DNA of 64,000 nucleotides, taken from Uranotaenia lowii. Lineage: Eukaryota > Arthropoda > Insecta > Diptera > Culicidae. The notes under the pieces are model-generated. The model had not been told where the DNA came from. It searched no databases and worked only from the letters and a program-made list of their open reading frames with translations. Position numbers and translations under genes: made by a program. The stretch spans positions 156,426,848-156,490,847 of the forward strand of contig NC_073693.1 in assembly GCF_029784155.1 (NCBI RefSeq), given 5' to 3'. This document shows, in pieces, positions 45,880 to 57,390 of the stretch; the stretch's first letter is position 1; each line of letters begins with the position of its first letter.

Positions 45880-48800
45880 ATTGTAGCAACAACAACAAAA
45901 AGAAATGTTATCGAGAAAAGTTCAATGTATCGGCAAAATTCATGCAGCCTTGTTTGGCGTTTGTTTGTTGCAGAATCAGGAGAAAAAAAATTCTATACTG
46001 AACCATTTACAATCTCATAATATAGTTAAAATCAAAATGTTTGCGCAATATAGCAAAAGTTATTATACATTGAATAGTAAAAATCTATCGACTGGTTGGG
46101 TAATGAATAAACTGATTTTTGACGTATTCACTCACGAAAAAAAATTAAAATCTTAAATCTTACCTGAGGATTACATTCTTATTTCACTTGATGTGATGTC
46201 TTTGTTAACATGCATCCCAAAAGATCTTGTGCTACATGTTATTATCTACAACTGGGATAACATTCGAGATATTGCCAACAATATCAATTTAGTCGTATTC
46301 TTGGAAATTGTGGAGTTCTGTTTTGACCGCAGTTTCTTCAGGATCGACAACAAATTTTACAAGCAAATATTCGGAACGGCCATGGGAAACCCCTTTCTCC
46401 AATACTAGCAGATTTAATTATGGAAGAACTACTAAAAAATGTGGTGCCAAGTTTATACTTTACTCTGCCTTTTATAAATAAATATATAGATGATCTCATC
46501 ACAGCTATTCCACCATCCAAGCTAGATTACGTAGTTGAGAAGTTTAACAGTTATAATGTAGAAGTCATGTAAGTTGACTACAGGTTTTAGAGCTAATTAG
46601 GAGGTCACGATTATGTATAAAAGTGTTATTCAGATATTTTCCAGACGTCAACTAATAAAGTCCAACATCAAAATTATCAAGTCTTGCTGTTATTGAAAAC
46701 CGGCATCCTTCAATAATCAACATATACAATTCACTTGTGAAAAGGAAGTTAACAGGAAGATATCCTTTCTTGACATGCTTCTCACAACACAGGAGGATCA
46801 GACAATAATAGCTGGTATCAAAAACCAATTGCTAGTGGCCGCTTTTTGGATTATTTGTCAATTCATCCACTTCACCAGAAAATCAACGTCGCAAAAAAAA
46901 CTTCATAAGTCGTGTTGATCGACTATCTCCGAAAGTAGATGAGAAAACCAAAATCGAATTAAAGGATCATCTCAAAATAAAGAATGATCCTGTTTCACTG
47001 CGACATAGGTTAATTAACAGTCGAAAATGTAAAAAGACAGTAGATTTGATTGAAATTGAGCAATACAAATTACAAATACAAATCTATTTGTACATCCCTG
47101 GATTAACCGAAAAAATCGGAAAATTCCTAAAAACAGACTATTTATCGATAAAATTAGCTACGAAAACGATTTCTAAAATAAAGATCCGACACACAAGATC
47201 GATTTTTCGAACGTCTTTTACTCGATACCTTGCAATGACTGCGATTCTCAATATATAATATAATCGAACAAAAAGGCATAAGACAAACTGCAAAGCGAAG
47301 GATAAATGGATAAAGCGAACCGGCAAATTTGAACGGACCAACGGCATTACTTCATCACAGCATCAAACACGATCACTACTTTGATTTGAACAGCACGAGA
47401 ATAATTGATCGTCACAATTTCACTTCTGGTCTACAAACATTAGAAATGTGTAACATCGCGAGGAATGGCAACACGGTCAATAAGAAAACTGATACTGAAG
47501 GGCTCTGTGTCATCTATGCCGGCATTTTCAACTCCAACTAATGGTACATCAAAAACACAAAATACAACAAACATCAGTAGTGGCTAGGTGGAAAACAACA
47601 TCCGAAATAGTGCAAATCATTTTTATACCCGTTTTCGTTTTTCAAAACTTTCAAAGTGTTATATCCATCTCAACTAGATCAATAGTAAGTAGAATAGATT
47701 CCAAGGAAGATTGCATGCAAGTAAAGGGTGATATGGTCAAAATTTGGTCAATATCAACATGACGTATTTCTTTCAGTTTTGCATTTAAAAACCTGAACAC
47801 CCCTCATTTTGAAGGTGTGTGTGTGTGTGTAGAATGTTGCTCCTATTTTGATTTTGGAATTCACTATTCAGTTGTCAAAATGCCGTCCAAGGAAGAAGAG
47901 CAGCGTATCAAAATTTTGCTCGCGCATCGCGAAAATCCGAGCTACTCGCACGTAAAGCTGGCAAAATCGCTAAAAGTTGCCAAATCAACCGTTACAAATG
48001 TACTTAAAGTGTTTGGGGAACGTTTCTCGACAGCTAGGAAATCTGGATCGGGGAGAAATCGAAAACCGGAAGCCGCTGAGACGACAAAGAGAGTTGCCGG
48101 TAGTTTCAAGCGAAACCCTAACCTCTCTCCCCGAGATGCCGCAAATAAGCTGGGTGTATCGTCTCAACCGTGCATCGAGCCAAAAACGAGCCGGACTGTC
48201 GACTTACAAGAAGGTAGTGACTCCGAATTGCGATGATAAACAAAATACGACGGCCAAAGCGCGATCCCGGAGGCTGTACACGACGATGCTGACGAAGTTT
48301 GACTGCGTGGTAATGGACGACGAAATATTATCAAGCACATGCAACTGTCAAAGTTCGCGAAGAAATATCTGATTTGGCAAGCCATCTGTACCTATAGCTT
48401 GAAAAGCAGCATTTTCATAGCTTTCGTGACTGTCAACCAAGAAATTTACGCGAAAGAGTGTTTGAATAAACGTCTGCTGCCTTTCCTGTAGAAACGCGGT
48501 TGTTCCGTACTGTTTTGGCCGGATTTGGCATCTTGCCATTAAGGTAAAAAGGCTATGGAGTGGCACGCCGCCAACAACGTGCAGATGGTTCCCAAGGACA
48601 AGAACCCTCCCAACACGCCAGAGCTCCGCGCAATTGTGAAATACTGGGCTATTGTCAAGCGGAACCTAAAGAAGACCAAAAAAAACTGCTAAGGACGAGC
48701 AGCAGTTCAAGGCAAGCTGGCTTTCTGCGGCGAAGAAGGTGGACAAGGTGGCTGTACAAAATCTGATGACAGGGGTTGAGCGTAAGGCCCGGCAACTCGG

Positions 48801-49130
48801 ATTTGGAAAAACGGAAGCCTAACTGAATATTTTTCCTGAATTTTATACTAATTAAACTTGAAAAAAAAAAAATAATTTGATTTTTTAATTACCGATTCCA
48901 CCGATTTACACGCGTTTTCCCTAGACAAAATTTTGACCGTATCACCCTTTAGAAAGCTCAACTTTGAATAGATTTGCTATACACCAAAGTCAACTGGGCT
49001 TATATTTCCCGATTAGACAGTTTAGCAGATTCAAAAAACTTGTTGCACAATTAAAACGAGAAATTTTAGTAAGTACGCCATATTGTTATGCCGAAACGTC
49101 GAACAAAGAAATAAAAATCGTTTTAAGATT
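45880..49130 (+). pseudogene. Penelope-like retroelement, decayed and interrupted
   Basis: RT blocks typical of Penelope-like elements appear in order across frameshifts: ISLDVMSLLTCIPKDLVL (near 46183), FFRIDNKFYKQIFGTAMGNP (near 46330) and the catalytic KYIDDLITAIPPSKLDY (near 46481, YIDD intact). Downstream, YIPGLTEKIGKFLKTDY (near 47091) and YSIPCNDCDSQYI (near 47222) belong to the C-terminal region that carries the GIY-YIG endonuclease, here cut by a stop. HFTSGLQTLEMCNIARNGN follows near 47420. Such elements act as RT-endonucleases in retrotransposition. Many stops and shifts show it is dead. The mariner at 47724-48949 interrupts its 3' part, which resumes to a gaaacgtcgaacaaag-like end near 49090. 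Confidence 0.75.
47724..48949 (+). mobile_element. D37E mariner-type transposon, copy 2
   Basis: 1226 bp, flanked by TA (47722-47723, 48950-48951), with AAGGGTGATATGG and complementary TATCACCCTT ends. The transposase begins at 47880. Relative to copy 1 it has a one-base loss near 48165, a deletion of about 80 bp just after the first catalytic Asp (near 48325), and an in-frame stop downstream (near 48490). It is clearly inactive as a gene, but its ends are intact and it might be moved in trans. Confidence 0.9.
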
Positions 49131-52100
49131 TTTTTCGTGACTGAAATTACCAAAAATCAATTTATTCGTTATTCTACATTTTTTATGTATTAACGTTCTT
49201 CATCTGTTTTTGGTAATTTTTTTTTTCAAAATATTTCAAGACCAACCGTAGTGTATTAGATTTTCTTTGAAAAAAAAATCGTAGATGATTGTGCGGATTT
49301 TAGCAATACATTTCTGATACCTTCTGGCGGATGGTCATTTCGATTCAGGACAGCTCAAGTCTGGATAGAAACGAGAGCTGTTTAATTAATTTTATCTATA
49401 TAGTTTCCGACTTGAAGAAGCAGGTGAGAGGTCTATAACTGTGGAGTATGCAAAAAGATTGCAAATTGTTTTAATTGTAAATTCTTGGATTTTACGTCAT
49501 TACTTTCTCAATCGATCGTTTCATTATTAGAAACAATCATCAAAGTTATTGGGAAAGATCAGGAAACCAAAACACCGCTACATATTCTTTCAGTCATCAA
49601 TCGATAAATCTCATAATTATTCAAACATTCTGCATAACTGTTCGCGAGCGAAAAGTTTAAAAATAACAATTAAATTGAAAAGCTTGTAACAATTAACATC
49701 CAACGAACAACAATCGCTTCCCGCCAAATTTGGTATGACGTTCGTTTCTAGAGCGACCAACCGTGTTGAGAATCAACAATGTTATTATTCTTCTTGTTTT
49801 GGTTTATGTTTTTCATAATTTTAACATAAAAACATTATAGTTCCTAACATGTGTTCAGAATAGAGTTCTCAAGCAATAGATGTCTTTAAAATTCTGCGTA
49901 TTCCTTCATATTCATGAAACTGAGAATCACGTACGCTTTGCTTTTTCCTTAGGGAAAAGCCAGTTGAAGTTAAGTTACATTGAAACCTATTCTTCAATTG
50001 GCATAAAAACCCTTCAAATCAGTTTTACAATCATTTTACAATGGTTTTTCAGTTAGGCAGATACAATTATTTATGTATGGAAGTGTTTGTCGAATGTCAA
50101 TCTGATGTCTAATGTGTTTTTGACGGTTTCATCACCGCATCAATGTGAGGTTATCCGCGAAAAACAATATGGGGAAATGAATATCGATATCAAGGTCGTT
50201 CACAAACAGAATGAACAGCATTGGTCCAGGAATACTACCTTTGGGGAACACCTGAAGTAAGCTTAAATCTGCTCGATTTTGTTGTTCCAATTTTCACGAA
50301 AGCAGAAAAAAACGAAATGACTTTAACATCCCCAACCATGATCGGTTTAAAGATCAAGAAGCAAAACAATGAAACAAGCGAGTAAATTTTCTGGATGCAT
50401 CAGCAGCAAAAAAATCTCCTGAGCTACTGAGCCTGCTTGCTCTCATCAGTAGCAGAGGCGTTTCGGGCCAACTTTCGAACATTTATTGTCCTTGTTCGAG
50501 GTTTTCGCCTCTTGGTCTTTTCGTCCTCCCTGTGCCCTCCATTTGAACTCCTTCTCTAGCTGCCCCTTCTTCTTTAAAACACCACCGGTCACCTTTTCTG
50601 TGACTGATATATGGAGAACAATGCTCGGACAAATACAATGTGTGCAATGTTGAAAAGTACTTTCTCCTCCTGTAGGGAAAGAAGGGAAACCTGTAGACTT
50701 TTGTTCGTGTGTTCGTAAGTTTGTGTCTACGAGGCTCTACGAGTAAGTGTGTGGGTATGTTTGTGTGTTTCCATCTCTTTGTCGAAGGCAAATAAGTTCT
50801 GCCCGAGACATGAATAAAATGCAAGCTCAGAAAGAATGATGATATTTGCCCTTTTTTGTTCGCCTCCGAGAGTTTGTTCTTTGAGAAGCACTACTTTGGA
50901 AAAGCGTTTCCTCCATCCACCAGGCCGGCTGACCCACTTCAGGAGTTCTTACCAGATTTTTTTCAACCCTTTTTCGTTCTGCCAAATAAATTTGGAGAAT
51001 GTGCAAACGAACAGCAGCAGCAACGGCAGAAAAAAAAATCATTTGTCTTGCTCTGTGTGCCCCGGAAACCGAACGAGAATTGATGCCATCTCAAATATGT
51101 TCTACCAAGCAAAATAAAGGCTCACAAAATCAATACGGCCTATAATTTGTAGCAAGATCTTTAACCTGGGCAGCACAAATGATTGGATTATTCGAGATAT
51201 GTTAAAGATCCCACTTGAAAAATAAAATCAGTTCTTCAAAGAGAATTGACAAAGAATTTATCCGAAAAAATAAGACATATAGTTAAAAATTATGTAGAAT
51301 ACAGAAGCTAAATTTGTAAATATTGATGTTGACACGAAAATTTGGTGAATATCGGTCAAAGTGTATCTGGAAATACTTTTACTTCAAGTGTATCGAATGT
51401 GTCATGGAAATAGGAGTTTAATAAGGAAACTGTCAAGAAGCATAGAAGGTAAAGAAAAAACATGATCACCATTAAGATAAGCACCATTCACCAAAATGGA
51501 TCCTGATCTTAACATTTCTCTTACTTACACAACTCCTTCATTGGAAACTGAAATAATTATGGACTCGCAGACGTAAGGAAGCTTTTCATAAAAAGCCTGA
51601 TACGAATATTGCCTAACCTCTGTTGGCGTTAGAATTAAAACCATTAATTGCTTTTGTAAAAGGAAATATTTCGGTTATTTTCCTCATTTTTAACTCGAAC
51701 AGTTTCTTTAGAAAATTTAAAGCATTCGCGATCTCTACAAATTGTCCAACATAATCAATTATGGATAAATAAAGGAAGGAACAGTATTTTCCTGCTTTTT
51801 TTTTTCAAGGAACTTCAAAGGAATTTACTCGGGACGACTTAAAGAACTCCCAACCACCTTTTGGCAAAAGTTTGTTGATTGGATCGACCTTCGACAAGAC
51901 AACAGATTTTGCTCAGCCAAGTTTTAAATGAAAGCAGAGGACCATCCCGAGCAGGTTTGGAAATTTTGGGGTGTGAGGTGAATGAAGATTTCAGGGTGGT
52001 CCCCATGTTTCTTCGTTCCCCAACGAGCTCAGCTCAGCTTACTGGATATGAATGGCAAAGTTTTGTCAAAGCAGCTTCGGAGGAAGGAATGAGCACATCT

Positions 52101-54595
52101 CTATTCAAGTGACGATTCGCCATAAGTATCCAGCTCATCGCACCGGCTGCAACTTGTCGGCATATGACCAGGGCCCCTTTCCTATAAATAGGAGCAGCAG
52201 CAGCAGAACACTGTCGATGTCTAAGTGTGACTTTAGGATGGTAAAGAAAGGTGGTTTTCAGAGTGAATCGTGTCGAGTATGTTGACTGCTGGTGGAAGTT
52301 AGTTCTGTCATCAGCTAACGGAGCACTGTTTCTTGCATATTAAGTTTGTTGCCAAGTTCAAAGTTCAAGTCGTGGATTTACAAAACTTTTGGCTTGCATG
52401 TTTCATAAGCAATAATTGGTTAAAAAATATCGCTCCACTAAGTATGGTGCAAGATAATCAAATTATAGTTAAAGTTAGAACTACCGTATAACGGGGCATC
52501 ATGCAACAGCAGGGTTAGATGCAATATTTGTGTACCACAACTCTTTTTAAATTTTTGTTTGAACACAAGCTGACCCAGTGTGCTTTTCTACAGCTTCCAA
52601 AAATAAATTAAGTTTAAAAAAAATAATATTAAAAAAAAATCATATCCTTTAAAATGAAATTTCATCATCATTCAGAACCAACTGATTAAAATGAAAGATT
52701 AAACTGAAGTTTCGAATTGCAGTATAACGATGATTCAATTAAATTTTCTGAGACTTGATTTCTAAATAAGTTTTCAAGCACCTGGAAATTTTGCTCTGTT
52801 TTCATAAGCTTTACATTGAATCTTTAATTATGCCAAAATAAATATTTGACTGGTATGGATTCCCCTCTTTCCCCTTTTCAATGCTGGAAGGGTTCACAAA
52901 CAACTTCTCTCATATTATATAGTCTCTATCCATAGTAACGTTTAAAGTTTTATAACAGGCTACTAGATAAGATTTTGGTTTTATAAGGCCCCTTTCTCTT
53001 TTCGATCTGCAACTGCTGGAAAAAGATAGGGATCCCATAAAAAACCCTATCATATCTCCTTTACGTACTGCAGAAGGACAGAAGGGCCTCACTCCAGCAT
53101 ACATGAAATCGTATCAGAAATGATAACTCAAGTCGTTTACAATGGTGTTGCGAATCGCAATCCCAACTGCATAGTGAAAAGATTGTATAAAATGTGGTAT
53201 GAAGTCAGTTTAAATCGGATATGATAGAAAGTCCGCCATGTTTGTAAATTTTGAAATGATTTTGGTCCCACACGGGCTTGAAGTGAGAAAATCATCGTCA
53301 TGTTCTCTCTGCAACCAGCAGTGCTTCCAGATGGCTAAGAATCAGATGGGTATTAAGTAACATTGACCAATGAGAGAACTGATTGATATCGTCGCTGGCA
53401 ACGATTTGAAGACTTTGAGAGAAAATCATGTGCCCTCTTGCATTATTCCGATAGGTATGAATAAGGTGTCGGATAGTGCCCAATTGCTCTGTTCTTCTTA
53501 TTCTGAGCACTGTTAATAAATTTCTATTTTGAAACAAATCAGGAATGCATTTTTTAATGTTACCAACATTGTCGTTGATGAATCAACTACAAATTGTATA
53601 TTGCTTTTGTTACCAAATAAATATTATTTATTATAATTCAGTAACCAGCGTGGGCTAGAATGCATCAATATGCTAACTAAGGATTCACCTTTTAAATCTC
53701 TTGTCTATAATATGCTGGAATACGATTGTTATGCATAACACGTTTGATTATTTCAAAATTTCATCCATCCAAACATTAATTTTTATGATTTCAGCTAGTA
53801 ATGTTTTATGTCGTAATTTTACCTCTAAATGTATGCAGCACTCTCTTCCATTTATTTTCAAAAAAATTTTGTCAATATAATTTTTTTTTTTGAAAAAAAA
53901 CCAATAATTATTGCAAATGGTGCTTTATGCATCACAAATATGTTATAAACTTTTAATTTTCGAACGTTTTCATTTTATTTTTCATGAAATACAAAGTTTG
54001 TTGTAACTTACGTCTTTTTCTTAGAAGGGTGAAAATCGTATGTTTTTGTAAAATTGAAAATAATTGGTCAAACCAGTTCCTGACTACGTCAATTTGATGT
54101 CTCATCAACCATAAAACTTTTGATATACACGCGGTATGATTATCTGTGGACATTAATTTTTTAGAAGCTATTGAAGTTGAAAAGGTTTGCATGATGTCTC
54201 ATTTTCTCTCTAGAATCCCATGAGGGTGGGAAAAATCAAAACCAATTCAAACCGACTTCAGAAGACTGTTTATACGATCGTTCTACTCTTTAGTTGGTAT
54301 TTGGGCCGTAGAAAGAACTCCCTCATGGGGGTTATGGTGATAAAACTTTTCCAATATCATTTTTGCTTGAAAAATGCACACATAAAGACTATTCTGTGAT
54401 TTTAAGAGAATCTCATAATTCCGGTTTAAGTTCTTCTACATTGAGATTGCCATTCGTCCCGCAAGAGCGGTACATGTTTCTTTTTTTTTTCTCAAAATGT
54501 CCCGCTGTTGTAGTCTTATCTCCTGTCATTTTTTATTCTTATCTTCTTTCAACCATTTATGATTTTCAAAACAAAATATGTTCTTACTTAAATAA
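49131..54595. other. Largely unique DNA without recognised genes
   Basis: GC-richer patches lie at 50400-51120 and 51830-52330; the frames there (50483-50824 minus, 51879-52112 plus) carry no domain. At 52485-52530 the phrase ataacggggcatcatgcaac resembles a TIR element end but no partner was found. The remainder is AT-rich. Confidence 0.4.
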
Positions 54596-55866
54596 CATCC
54601 CAAGCAACCAAAAGTCACATATCTACTTAAACTCGTGCCTCCCAAGTTCGAATTTCGCTGAACAAAGGTTCCAAAGGGAATTGGTACCGAGTTTTCTCGA
54701 ATGTGAACATGAAAGTTCCAAAAAGTTCCTCAAATAGCTATTTTTGTGACATGTCAATCGCATCCACACAGTATAAAAGTTACAAATTAGGTTTCAAATA
54801 GCCTTCTGTGAACTTCAAGTTCCAAGAAGTTCCTCAAATAGCCTTCTATGAACTTCAAGTTCCATAAAGTTCCTCGAACAGCCTTTTTTGAGACATGTCC
54901 GCCATTTCATGAATATGGAATGTGAACGAACATCACCAAAGGGTATATAATAAATAAATCATTTTTTGGAGCTTGGAAATTGTTGAAATGTATAATTTAT
55001 TCTGAAACTTTAACTCAGAACAACTTAAAGCTAACTCGCAAATGATTGTTTTTGAAAAGAGTAAATATTTTGACTTGACAAAATTTCGTCCAACTGTATT
55101 TACTTACCACGAATTTGTCACACATTGAAAGTCAGTTGAAGCAGTTCATTAATTAAATATCAAGTTAAACTCAAGAATTTGTATAATTTTATGCTTAACA
55201 GTTATAAACATGGAATTCCATTTTTTTTAATCGATATTATTATAACCGATGATTGATTTATATGCCGTTTCGTAATGTTTCTTAGTAATAAACAACATGC
55301 GTCTTTGCTGCTGGCCGCTGGCTGCTCTTGCGGGTATTCTAGGAAGCTTATAACCACTTCGAATTTTAGCTGCCGGCAAGGCAACATCTAGGCGTGGCGT
55401 CGTGGCAGCGTGTTTGGCTATCATCTCGAAGGATCGGGTTCAAATCTGGTACCAGGACAAATTTTTTCCATTAGGTTGTTTGATTGCTTGAGTAAGCGAA
55501 TCAAATAATTGTGTAGCAGAACTGGCGTGCGTGCCGGCATGTATCGTTCAAAGTTAAAATCAAAGCAATTAAATAAGATCAATTGAGGGAGGTGATGGGA
55601 GGAATAAAGATGGATGCCGAGAAACCGGTAGCACCACACGGGCTGGTAGTGACCAAAATAAGAGAGGAAAGGAGAATTATTTTTTGTTTTCGCTGATTAA
55701 ACGTTTACTTGTGGTCTGAATAGAAGGCCGTTCAAATCTGTAATGGAACTTCAAAGTTTCAATAAGAACTTAAATTTTGGGCTGAATAAAACGAACTTCA
55801 GCACATTGATTATGCTGATTAAGCTGTGTTCGACCTTTTTAACGAGACTTTTGGTTGCTTGGGATG
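54596..55866. mobile_element. 1.27-kb TIR element, ends CCCAAGCAACCAAAAGTC
   Basis: A 21-bp inverted repeat, CATC plus CCAAGCAACCAAAAGTC on the left and its exact complement on the right (55846-55866), encloses a non-coding interior. Near the left end a ~50-bp motif (agttcc..aagttcctcaaatagc) is repeated three to four times at 54710-54900. A tRNA-like segment lies at ~55390-55465. No transposase frame is present. The exact target duplication is not resolved (AT or CAT). Confidence 0.7.
55390..55465 (+). other. tRNA-like module inside the TIR element
   Basis: An A-box-like TGGCGTCGTGGCAGCG is followed at tRNA-like spacing by a B-box-like GGGTTCAAATCTGG and then by TTTTTT. Stems are imperfect, so this is at best a degraded tRNA-derived promoter module. 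The layout parallels that at 26314-26385. Confidence 0.4.
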
Positions 55867-55869
55867 ATG

Positions 55870-56196
55870 TTCACCGATAACGCTGTAAAAATTAAATAGT
55901 TAAAAGTTTTATGAGAAACCCTTAATTATTTCTTAATGTAAATCAGGCTTGCAATTTCTCTAGCGAGAATCACCGTTGTGCTCGGTTTTCGATTCTCGGT
56001 AGAGATTCTCTGAAACGCACCGCAGAGATTTTTAGACGAACCTCTGTAGAGAATCTGTAAATCAACACGACAGGGCTAACACACACTACAGTGAAAAAAT
56101 GTTTTCACCACGGAGAGCGACAGCGACGGCAGCTGGCTTGGCTTGTTGCGTTTACCAACACATACGAAGCTGAACCACTCGCCCGAAACATTCATC
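55870..56196. other. Left flank of the LTR element
   Basis: It contains 'ctcggtagagattctctg' near 56008, which is echoed by 'ctcggtagagaatggcatctctg' at 60422 beyond the LTR element. The LTR element may therefore have landed inside an older repeat spanning both flanks. Confidence 0.35.
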
Positions 56197-56201
56197 GTTT
56201 G

Positions 56202-56504
56202 TGTGAGATATGAGCGAATCAAGCATGACGTATGTTGCAATAAGTTAAACAATACAACTAGCAGCACTATTTGCCAGCATTGTCAAACCCGTCACGATTG
56301 ATATCTCTCTCCCTCCAACCTTCTCCTTCTCGCCAATGGGCTTTCCCACTGGCTTCATCAGTTCGTCAGTCGTTTGTCTTTCGTGCATTCTAACGGACGT
56401 GCATCTTCACCGCGAAGCCCACAACAACGGTTCGCGCATTGACCGGACAAACGGGTTGAGATCGTTATACCGGCTCTCTGGTAGACGCTGGAACCGGTCC
56501 CACA
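56202..56504 (+). repeat. Left LTR
   Basis: 303 bp, starting TGTGAG and ending CCCACA. Base-for-base comparison with the right LTR shows no difference that I can see. Confidence 0.93.
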
Positions 56505-56506
56505 TT

Positions 56507-56525
56507 TTGGCGACCGTGACAGGAC
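56507..56525 (+). promoter_or_regulatory. Primer-binding site, tRNA-Arg type
   Basis: TGGCGACCGTGACAGGAC begins 3 nt after the left LTR. It is complementary to CCA plus the 3' acceptor and T-arm of an insect tRNA-Arg, as used by mdg1/412-like retrotransposons. Confidence 0.85.
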
Positions 56526-56654
56526 CCAACATCACAGTGTTGGTGTCCCCTAAACCTGGAAGTGAAAAAAATGAAATTAAGTGTGAGACGCCAAAAAAAT
56601 GGCGGTCAGGAAAGTGGGAAAATGTGCAAGTGATATGCGAGTGAAAATATGTGC

Positions 56655-57390
56655 AAGTCGGCGATACCGACTTAGGCTTAAAAAAAACCGGCGGATACCG
56701 GTATAGAAATTGTTATAGTTCGGCGGATACCGACTATAGATTGAAAACCGGCGGATACCGGTATAGAAATTGCTATAGTTCGGCGGATACCGACTATAGG
56801 TTGAAAACCGGCGGATACCGGTATATAAATTCCCATAGTTCGGCGGATACCGGCTATGGTTTAGAAAATCCGGAGGATACCGGTATATAAATTGCTATAG
56901 TTCGGCGGATACCGACTATGGATCGAAAACCGGCGGATACCGGTATAAAAATTTCTATAGTTCGGCGGATACCGACTATGGTTCAGAAAATCCGGCGGAT
57001 ACTGGTATGAAAATTCTCATAGTTCGGCGGATACCGACTATGAAAACCGGCGGATACCGGTATACAAATAAGCAAATAACCGTAGTTCGGTGGATATCGA
57101 CCATGGCTTAGAAAATCCGGCAAATACCGGTACAGTGAGTGATGTCAAACAGTTCTGTAGATACAGACTTTGAAGAATAAGCCCGGCGGATACCGGTGAA
57201 TGGGAATCAAAAGTTTGGCGGATACCAACTTTAAATTAAAAGCTTAAAACAAAAAAAAAAACAAATTAAAAAAAGCGACGGATACTTGAGATTTTGTTCC
57301 AGTTGTTCGAAAAATATCGACCTTGGATTGAAGATTAATTGGATTGAGGATCCGGCGGATACCGGATTTTAGATTGCGATAACTTTAGAT
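56655..57390 (+). repeat. Tandem hairpin array with CGGATA loops
   Basis: The basic unit is 60 bp (clear from 56687 to 56866), later 55-65 bp. Each unit can form a short hairpin, stem ACCGG/CCGGT around CGGATA, and a longer one, stem ATAGTTCGG/CCGACTAT around CGGATA with one bulged T. A first hairpin without a bulge (AAGTCGG, loop CGATA, CCGACTT) is at 56655-56673. About 20 motif copies decay towards 57390, with outliers near 57533 and 57684. Compensatory changes are seen in the long stem, for example AAAGTTTGG/CCAACTTT near 57210 and AGTTCTG/CAGACT near 57151. The position just after the primer site suits a packaging or recognition element, but no function is known. Confidence 0.85.

Noticed and set aside
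52485..52530. Left end of a further TIR element (ataacggggcatcatgcaac)
   Set aside because: No inverted partner could be found nearby, so no element is called.
56655..57390. Protein-coding repeat (79-codon frame at 56651-56890)
   Set aside because: The frame breaks after four units when the unit length changes, whereas the hairpin stems persist. The conservation pattern is structural rather than codon-based.
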